DNA of 14,392 bases, taken from the NCBI GenBank assembly GCA_036276255.1, contig DASUPK010000124.1, positions 1 to 14,392 of the forward strand, given 5' to 3'. The notes beneath the pieces were generated by a model. It was not told the origin of the DNA and did no database searches. It saw only the letters and a list, made by a program, of their open reading frames with translations. The stretch comes from DASUPK01 sp036276255 (lineage in GTDB: Bacteria; Actinomycetota; Thermoleophilia; Solirubrobacterales; 70-9). Numbering within the stretch: position 1 is the first letter of the stretch; every line of letters starts with the position of its first letter. The translations under genes and the position numbers were made by a program. Shown here piece after piece: positions 1-5,837 of this stretch.

Positions 1-570
1 GGCCTCATCGACCGCTCGCTCGAGCTGCCGTTGAGGCAGGATCGCGGCCAGGTCGAGGAGGGTCCGGGCGGTCGTGGTGACCGGGATGCGGCAATGAATT
101 GTCCGCTCCTCGGGACGGAGGCTTCCGATCCGGTGTGTCACCAGGCCCGTCCGCCGCCTACGCCCGCTGGTTGCCGGGACCGTCACTTCCGACGGCGGGA
201 TCGAGCCCCCGCGATGAGATCGGATCCCAGGCCGGCGAAGGCGCCAGAGCTCGGCAGCCGAGTGGTGGCTGAGCACAGCATCACGGCCACAGGCGAGCAC
301 GGCGGCCATCCAATATGCCCTCCGGGACAGCCGTCGGTGACCGATTGCGTAGACCCCGCGATGAATGCGGTGGAGCCAGCCGGCGCGTGCTCGGTCCATC
401 ACCTGGTCCTTCGAGAGCCCAAGTGCATAAAGTTGGGCGGCGCCGATCACTCCGTACTGACGTTCCGCCAGCTCGGCGATTCCAGCAGCGGGGTCGATGG
501 CGCTTTCTTCGGCTATATGACGAGTAAGTCGCCATCGGCGCTGAATAACCCCGGACTCAAGGAGAAACAA
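1..570 (-). CDS. AbiEi-type winged-helix N-terminal domain protein, probably DUF559 family (C-terminus beyond window)
   Basis: An uninterrupted minus-strand frame runs from about 570 to the window edge, so the C-terminus is missing. Numbering from a TTG at 570, residues 31-78 read IAELAERQYGVIGAAQLYAL followed by a helix and the block HRIHRGVYAIGH. LSHHSAAELW lies at 100-109 and IPVTTTARTLLDLA at 162-175. This is the N-terminal pattern of proteins annotated as type IV toxin-antitoxin AbiEi-like or DUF559 proteins, common in Thermoleophilia: a winged helix, a middle domain, then a Vsr-like nuclease domain that would lie outside the window. The function of these solitary proteins is not established, and a link to abortive infection is only by domain name. 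The start is uncertain. No ATG or GTG lies upstream of the conserved part in this frame, and the TTG at 570 nearly abuts the divergent mdh start. An ATG at 535 is in another frame and would need a frameshift. Confidence 0.8.
   Translation of the reverse strand, partial: MFLLESGVIQRRWRLTRHIAEESAIDPAAGIAELAERQYGVIGAAQLYALGLSKDQVMDRARAGWLHRIHRGVYAIGHRRLSRRAYWMAAVLACGRDAVLSHHSAAELWRLRRPGIRSHRGGSIPPSEVTVPATSGRRRRTGLVTHRIGSLRPEERTIHCRIPVTTTARTLLDLAAILPQRQLERAVDEA
559..564 (+). promoter_or_regulatory. Ribosome binding site of mdh
   Basis: AAGGAG ends 8 nt before the GTG at 573. It is a strong Shine-Dalgarno match and decides the GTG start of malate dehydrogenase. It lies inside the possible 5' end of the divergent minus-strand gene. 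Confidence 0.8.
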
Positions 571-572
571 GC

Positions 573-1559
573 GTGAGTAGTCCCGTCAACGTCACAGTCA
601 CCGGCGCGGCCGGCCAGATCGGCTACGCGATCCTCTTCCGCATCGCCTCGGGCGAGATGCTCGGTCCCGCCACCGAGGTGAAGCTTCGCCTGCTCGAGAT
701 TCCCGACGCGATCAAGGCCGCCGAGGGAACGGCGATGGAGCTCGACGACTGCGCCTTCCCGCTCCTGCGGGCCATCGACATCTCGGACGATCCGAAGGAG
801 GCGTTCGACGGAACCAACATCGCGCTGCTCGTTGGCGCCCGCCCTCGCTCGAAGGGGATGGAGCGGGCCGACCTGCTCGAGGCGAACGGCGGGATATTCA
901 AGCCGCAGGGTGAGGCGATCAACGAGAAGGCGGCCGTTGACGTCAAGGTCCTGGTGGTCGGCAACCCCGCCAACACCAACTGCCTGATCGCGAAGTCGCA
1001 CGCCCCCGACGTCCCGGCCGAGCGGTTCACGGCGATGATGCGGCTGGACCACAACCGCGCGATCGCCCAGCTCGCCAACAAGCTCAAGCGCCCGGTCACG
1101 GACATCAAGCGCATGACCGTCTGGGGCAACCACTCCCCGACGCAGTACCCGGACCTGGTCAACGCCCTGGTCGATGGCAGCCCCGCCTGGGACCAGGTGG
1201 ACGACGAGGCCTGGATCGCGGACGAGTTCATCCCGACCGTCGGCAAGCGCGGCGCGGCGATCATCGAGGCGCGCGGCGCCTCCAGCGCCGCTTCGGCGGC
1301 CAACGCCGCAATCGACCATGTACACGACTGGGTCCTCGGCACCCCGGCCGGCGACTGGGCCTCGATGGCCGTCGTCTCCGACGGCTCCTACGGGATCGAG
1401 GAGGGCCTGATCTGCGGCGCGGCCTGCGAGTGCTCCGGCGGCGAGTGGAAGCGCGTCGAGGGCCTCGAGGTAACCGACTTCTCCCAGGAGCGGATCGATG
1501 CGACCGTCGGGGAGCTGCGGGATGAGCGCGACTCGGTGCAGCAGCTCGGGTTGATCTAG
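573..1559 (+). CDS. mdh: Malate dehydrogenase
   Basis: NAD-dependent malate dehydrogenase (EC 1.1.1.37), a cytosolic TCA-cycle enzyme interconverting malate and oxaloacetate. The 328-residue product has the expected family length. Visible motifs are the Rossmann loop GAAGQIG at 11-17; Glu42 after the second strand, which fits NAD rather than NADP; the active-site loop ARPRSKGMERADLL at 89-102 with substrate-binding Arg92 and Arg98; NPANTN at 131-136; RLDHNRA at 157-163 with Asp159 and Arg162; and GNHSPTQYP from 185 with catalytic His187. The sequence closely matches the cytosolic-type MDH of actinobacteria such as Mycobacterium. The start is GTG with AAGGAG 8 nt upstream. The next gene is convergent and ends 26 bp downstream, so mdh appears monocistronic here. 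No clear intrinsic terminator follows; only a 12-bp palindrome at 1582-1593 lies in the gap. Confidence 0.97.
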   Translation: MSSPVNVTVTGAAGQIGYAILFRIASGEMLGPATEVKLRLLEIPDAIKAAEGTAMELDDCAFPLLRAIDISDDPKEAFDGTNIALLVGARPRSKGMERADLLEANGGIFKPQGEAINEKAAVDVKVLVVGNPANTNCLIAKSHAPDVPAERFTAMMRLDHNRAIAQLANKLKRPVTDIKRMTVWGNHSPTQYPDLVNALVDGSPAWDQVDDEAWIADEFIPTVGKRGAAIIEARGASSAASAANAAIDHVHDWVLGTPAGDWASMAVVSDGSYGIEEGLICGAACECSGGEWKRVEGLEVTDFSQERIDATVGELRDERDSVQQLGLI

Positions 1560-1581
1560 GCCAGAGCTGGTGTGGCCGTTG

Positions 1582-1593
1582 CCGGCTAGCCGG
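1582..1593. repeat. 12-bp palindrome at the convergent mdh / winged-helix gene junction
   Basis: CCGGCTAGCCGG is a perfect palindrome spanning the TAG stop (minus strand, 1586-1588) of the small DNA-binding protein gene. It sits 22 bp after the mdh stop. It could contribute a weak hairpin between convergent genes, but there is no room for a long stem and no T-tract. It may simply be GC-rich chance. Confidence 0.3.
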
Positions 1594-1930
1594 GGTGGTA
1601 GCCGGTGCCCTTGCGGCGAACCCGGCCTTCCTTCTCGAGATCCGGCAGCACCCGGTAGAGATAGTTCGGGTGATTGAGCTTCATCTTCTTGCCGAGCTCG
1701 GAGACCTTGATCCCCGGGTTCTCGGTGATGATCTTCACGGCCTGATCGGCCCGCGTGTTGCCTCGGCGGCGACGCCGGCCGGGACCGCGCGGACGGCCGG
1801 GGCTGCGCCTGGCACTCTTACCGAGACCCGCGAGAGCGGCCCCGACCTGCTTCCGCTCGTCATCGAGCTCCTTCAGCCGACGCTCGAGCAGCGTCCTTGC
1901 CTGATCGACTGTGTTCGAAACTCTTGGCAT
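1586..1930 (-). CDS. Small basic DNA-binding protein: coiled coil, AT-hook-like linker, winged helix
   Basis: I do not recognise a named family. The 114-residue product has three parts. Residues 7-35 form a charged helix (LLERRLKELDDERKQVGAAL) likely to be a coiled coil for dimerisation. Residues 40-57 are an Arg/Pro/Gly linker with SPGRPRGPGRRRRRG, whose GRPRG core resembles an AT-hook. Residues 60-112 look like a winged helix-turn-helix (ADQAVKIITENPGIKVSELG, then a recognition-helix-like NHPNYLYRVLPDLEKEG and a basic wing RVRRKG). Such an arrangement suggests a nucleoid-associated protein or local regulator; this is inference. The ATG at 1930 is preceded by AAGGA about 10 nt upstream on the minus strand. 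The gene is convergent with mdh and divergent from the hydroxyacid dehydrogenase. The 64-bp divergent intergenic region holds an inverted repeat it might bind. Confidence 0.85.
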   Translation of the reverse strand: MPRVSNTVDQARTLLERRLKELDDERKQVGAALAGLGKSARRSPGRPRGPGRRRRRGNTRADQAVKIITENPGIKVSELGKKMKLNHPNYLYRVLPDLEKEGRVRRKGTGYHPG

Positions 1931-1961
1931 GTACCCGGATCCTTTCTTTCACCAAATGACA

Positions 1962-1977
1962 GTTACAACACCGTAAC
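1962..1977. promoter_or_regulatory. Inverted repeat GTTAC-N6-GTAAC in a divergent promoter region
   Basis: GTTAC (1962-1966) and GTAAC (1973-1977) form a dyad with a 6-nt spacer. It lies in the 64-bp gap between the divergently transcribed winged-helix protein and the hydroxyacid dehydrogenase. The second arm also sits in a shorter palindrome, CCGTAACGG. Its place immediately before a TAGTTT box suits an operator, but the arms are short, so this is tentative. Confidence 0.35.
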
Positions 1978-1980
1978 GGT

Positions 1981-1986
1981 TAGTTT
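1981..1986 (+). promoter_or_regulatory. Candidate -10 box (TAGTTT) of the hydroxyacid dehydrogenase
   Basis: TAGTTT is followed by 8 nt and then the ATG at 1995, so transcription would begin at or just before the start codon. No good Shine-Dalgarno precedes this gene, consistent with a (nearly) leaderless mRNA. The same arrangement recurs at other genes in this window. Confidence 0.45.
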
Positions 1987-1994
1987 CGAGTGAG

Positions 1995-2957
1995 ATGAAC
2001 GCTCAACGCCAGAGAGTCGTGATCGCCCGCGTCCTCCTCCCGGCGGGGCTGGACAGGTTGCGGGGGCGCTATGAGGTCAGCGAGGGAGGCCTCGAGGCGA
2101 CCCGGGAGGATCTGCTGGAGCGAGTCCCCGGGGCGGCTGCCCTGGTCGCCGACCCGAGCATTCCGATAGACGGCGACCTCTTGGAGGCCGCCGGGGACGG
2201 CCTGAAGCTGGTCGCCAACTTCGCGGTCGGATACGACAACGTCGACCTGGACGCCTGCCGGGATCGCGGCGTGATCGTCACCAACACGCCCGACGTCCTC
2301 ACCGAGGCGACGGCGGAGCTGGCGATGGCGCTCACCTTCGCGGCGGCCCGCCGGATGAGCGATGCGGAGCGCGACCTGCGGGCGGGGAGATGGCGCGGCT
2401 GGGATCCGAGCGCCTACCGCGGCATCGAGATCCGGGGATCCACGGTCGGCGTGGTCGGCATGGGCCGGATCGGCTCCCGCTATGCGCTGCTCGCAAACGG
2501 GCTGGGCGCGAAGGTCGTTTACACGAGCCGGTCGCCCAAGCCCGACGCGGAGAGCGGGCAGGGCGCGCGCCGCCTGGACTTCCGGGAGCTGCTCGAGGCT
2601 TCGGACGTGGTCAGCATCCACGCACCCTCGACGCTCGAGACCAAGGGGCTGATCGGCGCGACCGAGCTGGAGCTGATCGGGCCCGAGGGCGTGCTCATCA
2701 ACACCTCGCGCGGGCCGCTGGTCGACTCGGAGGCCGTGGCCGATGCGCTCGAGTCCGGCACCCTCGGGGCCGCCGGATTGGACGTCTACGAGTCAGAGCC
2801 GGAGGTCTCGCCCCGGCTGCAGGCGGCACCGCGGGCGGTCCTGCTGCCGCACATCGGCTCGGCGACGATCCCGTCGCGCGACGGGATGGCGAACGCGGTC
2901 GCAGACAACGTGATCGCGGTGCTCGAGGGCGAGGACCCGCCCAGCCGTATCGTCTAA
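1995..2957 (+). CDS. D-2-hydroxyacid dehydrogenase, probably glyoxylate/hydroxypyruvate reductase
   Basis: A 320-residue cytosolic NAD(P)-dependent enzyme of the D-isomer-specific 2-hydroxyacid dehydrogenase family. It most resembles the GyaR/GRHPR group, which reduces glyoxylate to glycolate and hydroxypyruvate to D-glycerate. Visible features are NFAVGYDNVD at 75-84 (substrate loop), the Rossmann motif GMGRIG at 155-160, the catalytic triad Arg239 (INTSRGPLVD), Glu268 (DVYESEP) and His286 (LPHIGSAT), and Ser178-Arg179 after the second Rossmann strand. Those last residues favour NADPH over NADH (inference). The length is typical. The exact substrate cannot be read from sequence; phosphoglycerate dehydrogenase is unlikely because there is no ACT domain. 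The gene is divergent from the small winged-helix protein. No obvious terminator separates it from the secreted-protein gene 84 bp downstream, but that gene has its own leader. Confidence 0.92.
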   Translation: MNAQRQRVVIARVLLPAGLDRLRGRYEVSEGGLEATREDLLERVPGAAALVADPSIPIDGDLLEAAGDGLKLVANFAVGYDNVDLDACRDRGVIVTNTPDVLTEATAELAMALTFAAARRMSDAERDLRAGRWRGWDPSAYRGIEIRGSTVGVVGMGRIGSRYALLANGLGAKVVYTSRSPKPDAESGQGARRLDFRELLEASDVVSIHAPSTLETKGLIGATELELIGPEGVLINTSRGPLVDSEAVADALESGTLGAAGLDVYESEPEVSPRLQAAPRAVLLPHIGSATIPSRDGMANAVADNVIAVLEGEDPPSRIV

Positions 2958-3041
2958 CCAAGAGACCCGCACCTTCATGGTCGGCGCTGTGTTTCCAGAG
3001 GCACGATGCATGAACAGAGTTGGAGTACGAAAAGGAGCAGT

Positions 3042-3758
3042 ATGCGAAAGCGCAAGTATCTGGTGGGAGCGATGATGGGTGTGATCGGGGCGCTGGTCGT
3101 CTCCGGGACCGCCTTCGCCGGCGCTCCGACCGGCCAGACGCTGCAGGCGACCGTCTCGCCGAAGAAGCAGGACAAGAAGGCCTTTGGCGGAGCCTCGCTG
3201 CACGCGATCATTGCGACGCAATACAGCGATTTCACGGCGTCGCCGCCCGCCAAGGAGGTCCTCTTCAGGATCGACAAGCAGATCAAGTTCGTCAACGGCA
3301 ACGTGCCGGCGTGTCCGTTCAGCACCCTCAATGCCGCGACCACCTCCGCCGCCGTTCAGGCCGCCTGTGGCGCGAGTGTGGTGGGTCAGGGCACCGACCA
3401 GGTCAACAACGGGACGGGTTTGTTCCCGGGCACCAATCCCGTTGTGCTCGTCAGTGGTGGGCCGACGACGCTGTATGTGTGGACCCGCATCGGCGGCTCG
3501 CTGACGCTGGTCCTCAACGGCCAGTACAGCTCGTCCGCGAGCACCCTGGACGTAAGCGGGCTTCCGAACACCCCGGGCACCGACCTGACCAACTTCGACA
3601 TCACGTTCAACAAGAGGAAGAGCGGCAAAAAGTCGTTCTACGTGATGGCTCGGTGCAAGAGCAAGAAGTCGAAGTGGGTGAACGGCGAAACCACGACGTT
3701 CCACAACGGTCAGTCCATCTCCGCCACGGCGACCCAGAAGTGCAAGAAGAAGAAGTAA
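3042..3758 (+). CDS. Secreted Lys-rich protein of unknown function
   Basis: The 238-residue product begins with a classic Sec signal peptide: a basic MRKRK start, a hydrophobic core at about 6-22, and an AFA cleavage site after residue 26. I chose ATG 3042 because AAAGGAG lies just upstream and the signal peptide then starts at the N-terminus; an in-frame ATG at 3006 would add 12 residues without an evident ribosome binding site. The mature part is predicted mostly beta, with few charged residues in the middle and four Cys (in VPACPF, QAACGAS, MARCKSKK and the tail). It ends in a KKKK tail after the last Cys. The C-terminal pattern of Cys, Lys cluster, KW, then Gly and Thr runs and a final Cys resembles exported proteins I associate with Solirubrobacterales, which have no assigned function. 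A strong hairpin terminator follows. Confidence 0.87.
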   Translation: MRKRKYLVGAMMGVIGALVVSGTAFAGAPTGQTLQATVSPKKQDKKAFGGASLHAIIATQYSDFTASPPAKEVLFRIDKQIKFVNGNVPACPFSTLNAATTSAAVQAACGASVVGQGTDQVNNGTGLFPGTNPVVLVSGGPTTLYVWTRIGGSLTLVLNGQYSSSASTLDVSGLPNTPGTDLTNFDITFNKRKSGKKSFYVMARCKSKKSKWVNGETTTFHNGQSISATATQKCKKKK

Positions 3759-3781
3759 GGAATCCCTGACATCAGGGGCAA

Positions 3782-3811
3782 GAGAGAGGGCGGCCGAGAC
3801 CGCCCTCTCTC
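3782..3811. terminator. Strong hairpin between convergent genes
   Basis: A perfect 12-bp stem, GAGAGAGGGCGG (3782-3793) pairing with CCGCCCTCTCTC (3800-3811), encloses a 6-nt loop. It lies 24 nt after the secreted-protein stop and just beyond the stop of the convergent fatty acid hydroxylase gene. There is no T-tract, as is common for actinobacterial terminators. It could act in both directions. Confidence 0.75.
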
Positions 3812-3831
3812 GTCGGCCTCGTGAGAGCGGG

Positions 3832-3850
3832 GCGGCGGCTCAGCCGCCGC
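3832..3850 (-). terminator. GC-rich hairpin overlapping the hydroxylase stop codon
   Basis: GCGGCGGCT (3832-3840) and AGCCGCCGC (3842-3850) are inverted around one base. A realistic hairpin would pair the outer 7 bp with a 5-nt loop. It overlaps the TGA (minus strand, 3840-3842) of the hydroxylase gene. It may aid termination of that gene, with the 3782-3811 hairpin next in line. Confidence 0.4.
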
Positions 3851-4529
3851 GAGTTGTGGCGGGCGGTCGCTCGTGGCCGGGATCTGATGGCGAAGCCGTG
3901 TCAGCAGCGGCCTTACGTGACCGAGGCAGCGTTCCCATGATCGCGTCCCAGAGCGGGGTGGAGACGCCGAAGCCGTAGCGGTGATCCTGGAAGTGGTGGC
4001 GCATGTGGTGGGTGCGCAGCTGCTTGCCGAACTTGGTCGTCGGCACGTGATGGTGCAGGTGGTAGTGCATGTAGTCGTAGCTCAGGTACCCGAGGATGAA
4101 CCCCGAGAAGGCCGGATAGGCCTGCGGCGTCCCGAAGACGAGGACGTAGAGGCCGAGGAAGAGCGCGGCGAGGGGAACGCTGACGGCGGGCGGCATGACC
4201 AGCCGCATGGCGTCATTGGGATGGTCGTGGTGAACGCCGTGGATGATGAAGTGGAGGCGGTCGCCGCCGCGGAACTTCGGCTCCCAGTGGAAGAAGAGGC
4301 GATGAAGCCAGTACTCGGTCAGCGTCCAGATGGCGATGCCGGCGATGAAGAGGAGGACGGTGGTCCCGACGGCCAGCCCGTGATCGATCCCGAGCCAGAC
4401 GCCGCCGACGACGACCGGCACGAAGATCAGAGCCGGGATGATCGGATGGACCCGCGAGAAGAAGTCGAGAAACCTGCTCTCGAACATCGGCGGTGAGGAC
4501 GAGAGCTTCGCTGTTCGCTCGTGCGCCAT
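3840..4529 (-). CDS. Fatty acid hydroxylase, FA2H-type (membrane di-iron)
   Basis: A 229-residue integral membrane oxygenase of the fatty acid hydroxylase / sterol desaturase superfamily. The full FA2H/Scs7 histidine signature is visible: TEYWLHRLFFH at 71-81, HFIIHGVHHDHPNDAMRLV at 93-111, GYLSYDYMHYHLHHH at 147-161, and THHMRHHF at 173-180 followed by YGFGVSTPLWDAIMGT. Hydrophobic segments lie at about 29-47, 52-70, 112-132 and 137-153. FA2H enzymes add a 2-hydroxyl to acyl chains of sphingolipids or fatty acids; the bacterial substrate is not known here. The eukaryotic N-terminal cytochrome b5 domain is absent, so electrons must come from a separate donor. Carotenoid hydroxylase (CrtZ) is a less likely alternative, because the RLVMPP and FGVS motifs match FA2H. 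The hydrophilic Pro/Ser tail from about 205 is not part of the family core. It is a single gene, convergent with the secreted-protein gene. Confidence 0.93.
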   Translation of the reverse strand: MAHERTAKLSSSPPMFESRFLDFFSRVHPIIPALIFVPVVVGGVWLGIDHGLAVGTTVLLFIAGIAIWTLTEYWLHRLFFHWEPKFRGGDRLHFIIHGVHHDHPNDAMRLVMPPAVSVPLAALFLGLYVLVFGTPQAYPAFSGFILGYLSYDYMHYHLHHHVPTTKFGKQLRTHHMRHHFQDHRYGFGVSTPLWDAIMGTLPRSRKAAADTASPSDPGHERPPATTRGG

Positions 4530-4538
4530 TGGTCGCTG

Positions 4539-4544
4539 ATCTTA
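4539..4544 (-). promoter_or_regulatory. Candidate -10 box (TAAGAT) of the hydroxylase gene
   Basis: On the minus strand TAAGAT lies 9 nt before the ATG at 4529. This places transcription start within a few bases of the start codon. No Shine-Dalgarno is visible in the short gap, again suggesting a leaderless or nearly leaderless mRNA. Confidence 0.45.
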
Positions 4545-4630
4545 GCGAGAGGCGATTCGGCCGCCGCTTCCCCGGTGCTAGCGGAACTCGTGACCAACCG
4601 GTGAAAAAAGAAGAGCGCCATTTGCGGAAA

Positions 4631-4646
4631 CGTCCCTGACGGGACG
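4631..4646. repeat. Short inverted repeat in the intergenic region before the Cys4 gene
   Basis: CGTCCC-TGAC-GGGACG is a perfect 6-bp dyad with a 4-nt loop. It lies in the 223-bp intergenic region between the hydroxylase (minus) and the small Cys4 protein (plus). It may be an operator or a small hairpin; its role is unknown. The rest of this region shows no other gene or RNA I can recognise. Confidence 0.35.
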
Positions 4647-4752
4647 CGTTGCAGATGGCATGATCGAGCCAAGTCGCGGGGTACGGAGCCCGGGGCGGAA
4701 GATCCGGCGGAGATGTTAGGGGCCGCCTGTATATGACGAGAGAGGAGAGGGG

Positions 4753-4968
4753 TTGGCCTTGGCCGAGAGTCGAGCACGCAATGCTGCGGTGACATGCGAG
4801 GACTGCTTCTTCCGACGCCGCGGCCTCTGTGCCCTAGGGCTCGACTCACCCTGTCCCACCTTCAGGCCCGACAGTCCGGAGGGCCTGGTTCCGCCCCGGC
4901 AGCCCGCGCTTCTCATGCGCGATCGCGGCGGTCGCGCTGAGGCGCAGGTTGCCGTGCAGGCGGGCTAA
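4753..4968 (+). CDS. Small Cys4 protein, possible metal-binding motif
   Basis: A 71-residue product read from a TTG at 4753, preceded by a purine-rich GAGAGGAGAGGGG ribosome binding stretch. Four cysteines (15, 18, 26 and 34) form C-X2-C-X7-C-X7-C within VTCEDCFFRRRGLCALGLDS and PCPTFRPD. Two Pro-rich motifs follow, including EGLVPPRQPALL. The spacing fits a small zinc or iron-sulphur knuckle, although no ligand can be proven. I associate similar short proteins with Thermoleophilia genomes, where they are left as hypothetical. An in-frame GTG at 4789 is an alternative start that would keep all four Cys. A TATATG box about 20 nt upstream could be the -10. No functional partner is evident; the metallo-hydrolase downstream starts 50 bp later with its own promoter-like box. 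Confidence 0.78.
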   Translation: MALAESRARNAAVTCEDCFFRRRGLCALGLDSPCPTFRPDSPEGLVPPRQPALLMRDRGGRAEAQVAVQAG

Positions 4969-4986
4969 CAGGGGCTCAAACCCGGT

Positions 4987-4992
4987 TACAGT
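4987..4992 (+). promoter_or_regulatory. Candidate -10 box (TACAGT) upstream of the RNase Z-like gene
   Basis: TACAGT sits 12 nt before an ATG at 5005 and 26 nt before the GTG at 5019 of the metallo-hydrolase. Transcription would start around 4998-5001, giving a very short leader. The same hexamer recurs at 13888-13893 before the SHOCT protein gene. Confidence 0.4.
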
Positions 4993-5004
4993 CCCCCCGG
5001 CGTC

Positions 5005-5022
5005 ATGGGGCAGCTGTCGTGA
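5005..5022 (+). CDS. Five-codon upstream ORF (MGQLS) overlapping the RNase Z-like gene start
   Basis: ATG GGG CAG CTG TCG TGA begins a few bases after the predicted transcription start, so it could be translated in leaderless fashion. Its TGA (5020-5022) overlaps the GTG (5019-5021) of the next gene in the GTGA arrangement used for translational coupling. It may be a coupling leader or a chance ORF; five codons are too few to judge by composition. Confidence 0.25.
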   Translation: MGQLS

Positions 5023-5810
5023 AGATCAGCGTGCTGGGCAAATCGCCCTCCTGGCAGGATGCCGGGGGGGCCTGCAGCGGATACCTGATCGAGACGGACG
5101 AGACGAAGGTCCTGCTCGACTGCGGCAACGGCGTCTTCGGCAAGCTCCGCGAGCGGGTGGACTACACCGAGATCGACGCCGTGGTCATCTCCCACCTGCA
5201 CGCCGATCACTTCCTCGATCTCGTCCCCTTCTCGTACGCGCTGATCTATGCGCCCAAGCAGCAGCCGGTGCCGGTGCACATCTGGGACGGGACCGATGAC
5301 CCGGCGCACCCCCGGCTGATCGCTCCCCCCGGCGCCGTGGAGACCTTCCGCCAGGTGGTGGGCGCCTGGGGCAACGACGACCTGATCGAGAGCGCCTTCC
5401 GGATCGAGGAGTACTCGTCCGGCGACCGCGTCGAGATCGGGGACGTCTGGACGAGCTTCCACCCGGTCCCCCACTTCGTCGAGACGTTCGCGGTGCGAAT
5501 CGGCTCGGAGGGAAACGGCGAGGTCGCCTACAGCGCCGACACCCGGCCCGGCAGCGAGATCATTGACGTCGCGCGGGGCGCCGACCTGCTGATCATCGAG
5601 GGGACCCTGCCGCGCCCGGAGCGGACCGGTCTGCGCGGGCACCTGACCCCGGAGGAGGCCGGGGAGCACGCAAAGGAGGCGGGCGTGAAGCGGGTCGTGA
5701 TCACCCACATCTCCGACGAGCTCGGCGAGGACTGGGCGCGGGAAGAGGCCGAGAAGGGGTTCGGCGGCCCGGTCGAGATCGCCCGCGAGGGCGCTTCGTA
5801 TGAAGTCTGA
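5019..5810 (+). CDS. Metallo-beta-lactamase-fold hydrolase, RNase Z / phosphodiesterase-like
   Basis: A 263-residue cytosolic metal-dependent hydrolase. The two-metal motifs are complete: HLHADH at 59-64 followed by FLDL, His152 in PVPHFVETF, Asp174 in AYSADTRP, His208 in GHLTPEEAG and His230 in VITHIS. The GHLTPEEAG segment and the short spacing of the last motifs match the RNase Z-like or cyclic-nucleotide phosphodiesterase branch rather than true beta-lactamases or glyoxalase II. The exosite arm of genuine tRNase Z is not obvious, so tRNA 3' processing should not be assumed. The GTG at 5019 is chosen because the beta-strand MKISVLGKSPSW begins directly there; GGGG 8-11 nt upstream is a weak Shine-Dalgarno. 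The Hsp20 gene starts 27 bp after the stop but has its own -10-like box. Confidence 0.9.
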   Translation: MKISVLGKSPSWQDAGGACSGYLIETDETKVLLDCGNGVFGKLRERVDYTEIDAVVISHLHADHFLDLVPFSYALIYAPKQQPVPVHIWDGTDDPAHPRLIAPPGAVETFRQVVGAWGNDDLIESAFRIEEYSSGDRVEIGDVWTSFHPVPHFVETFAVRIGSEGNGEVAYSADTRPGSEIIDVARGADLLIIEGTLPRPERTGLRGHLTPEEAGEHAKEAGVKRVVITHISDELGEDWAREEAEKGFGGPVEIAREGASYEV

Positions 5811-5824
5811 GCAAGCTCTCTAGG

Positions 5825-5830
5825 TACCCT
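5825..5830 (+). promoter_or_regulatory. Candidate -10 box (TACCCT) of hsp20
   Basis: TACCCT is followed by 7 nt and the ATG at 5838. An overlapping TAGGTA at 5821 is an alternative. No Shine-Dalgarno fits in the gap, so a leaderless hsp20-lon message is plausible. I see no clear CIRCE element or HspR (HAIR) repeat here. Confidence 0.45.
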
Positions 5831-5837
5831 GTTCGGG

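Noticed and set aside
31..576. Plus-strand open frame of 181 codons at the left end
   Set aside because: Its translation has no family resemblance and is rich in Pro/Arg/His as shadow frames in GC-rich DNA are; the minus-strand frame over the same bases gives recognisable AbiEi/DUF559-type motifs.
513..1325. Minus-strand open frame of 270 codons opposite mdh
   Set aside because: Antisense shadow of a strongly conserved enzyme gene; no recognisable domain.
2793..3704. Minus-strand open frame of 303 codons across the dehydrogenase 3' end and the secreted-protein gene
   Set aside because: Crosses two supported plus-strand genes and shows only Arg/His-rich sequence without motifs.
4660..4750. 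Possible riboswitch or structured RNA before the Cys4 gene
   Set aside because: The region is GC-rich with several short complementary runs, but I could match no known riboswitch core and no extended stem; a covariance search would be needed.
4955..4998. tRNA-like stretch (GGGCTCAAACCCGG) before the RNase Z-like gene
   Set aside because: It resembles a T-arm loop only superficially; no acceptor stem, D-arm or anticodon arm can be built around it.
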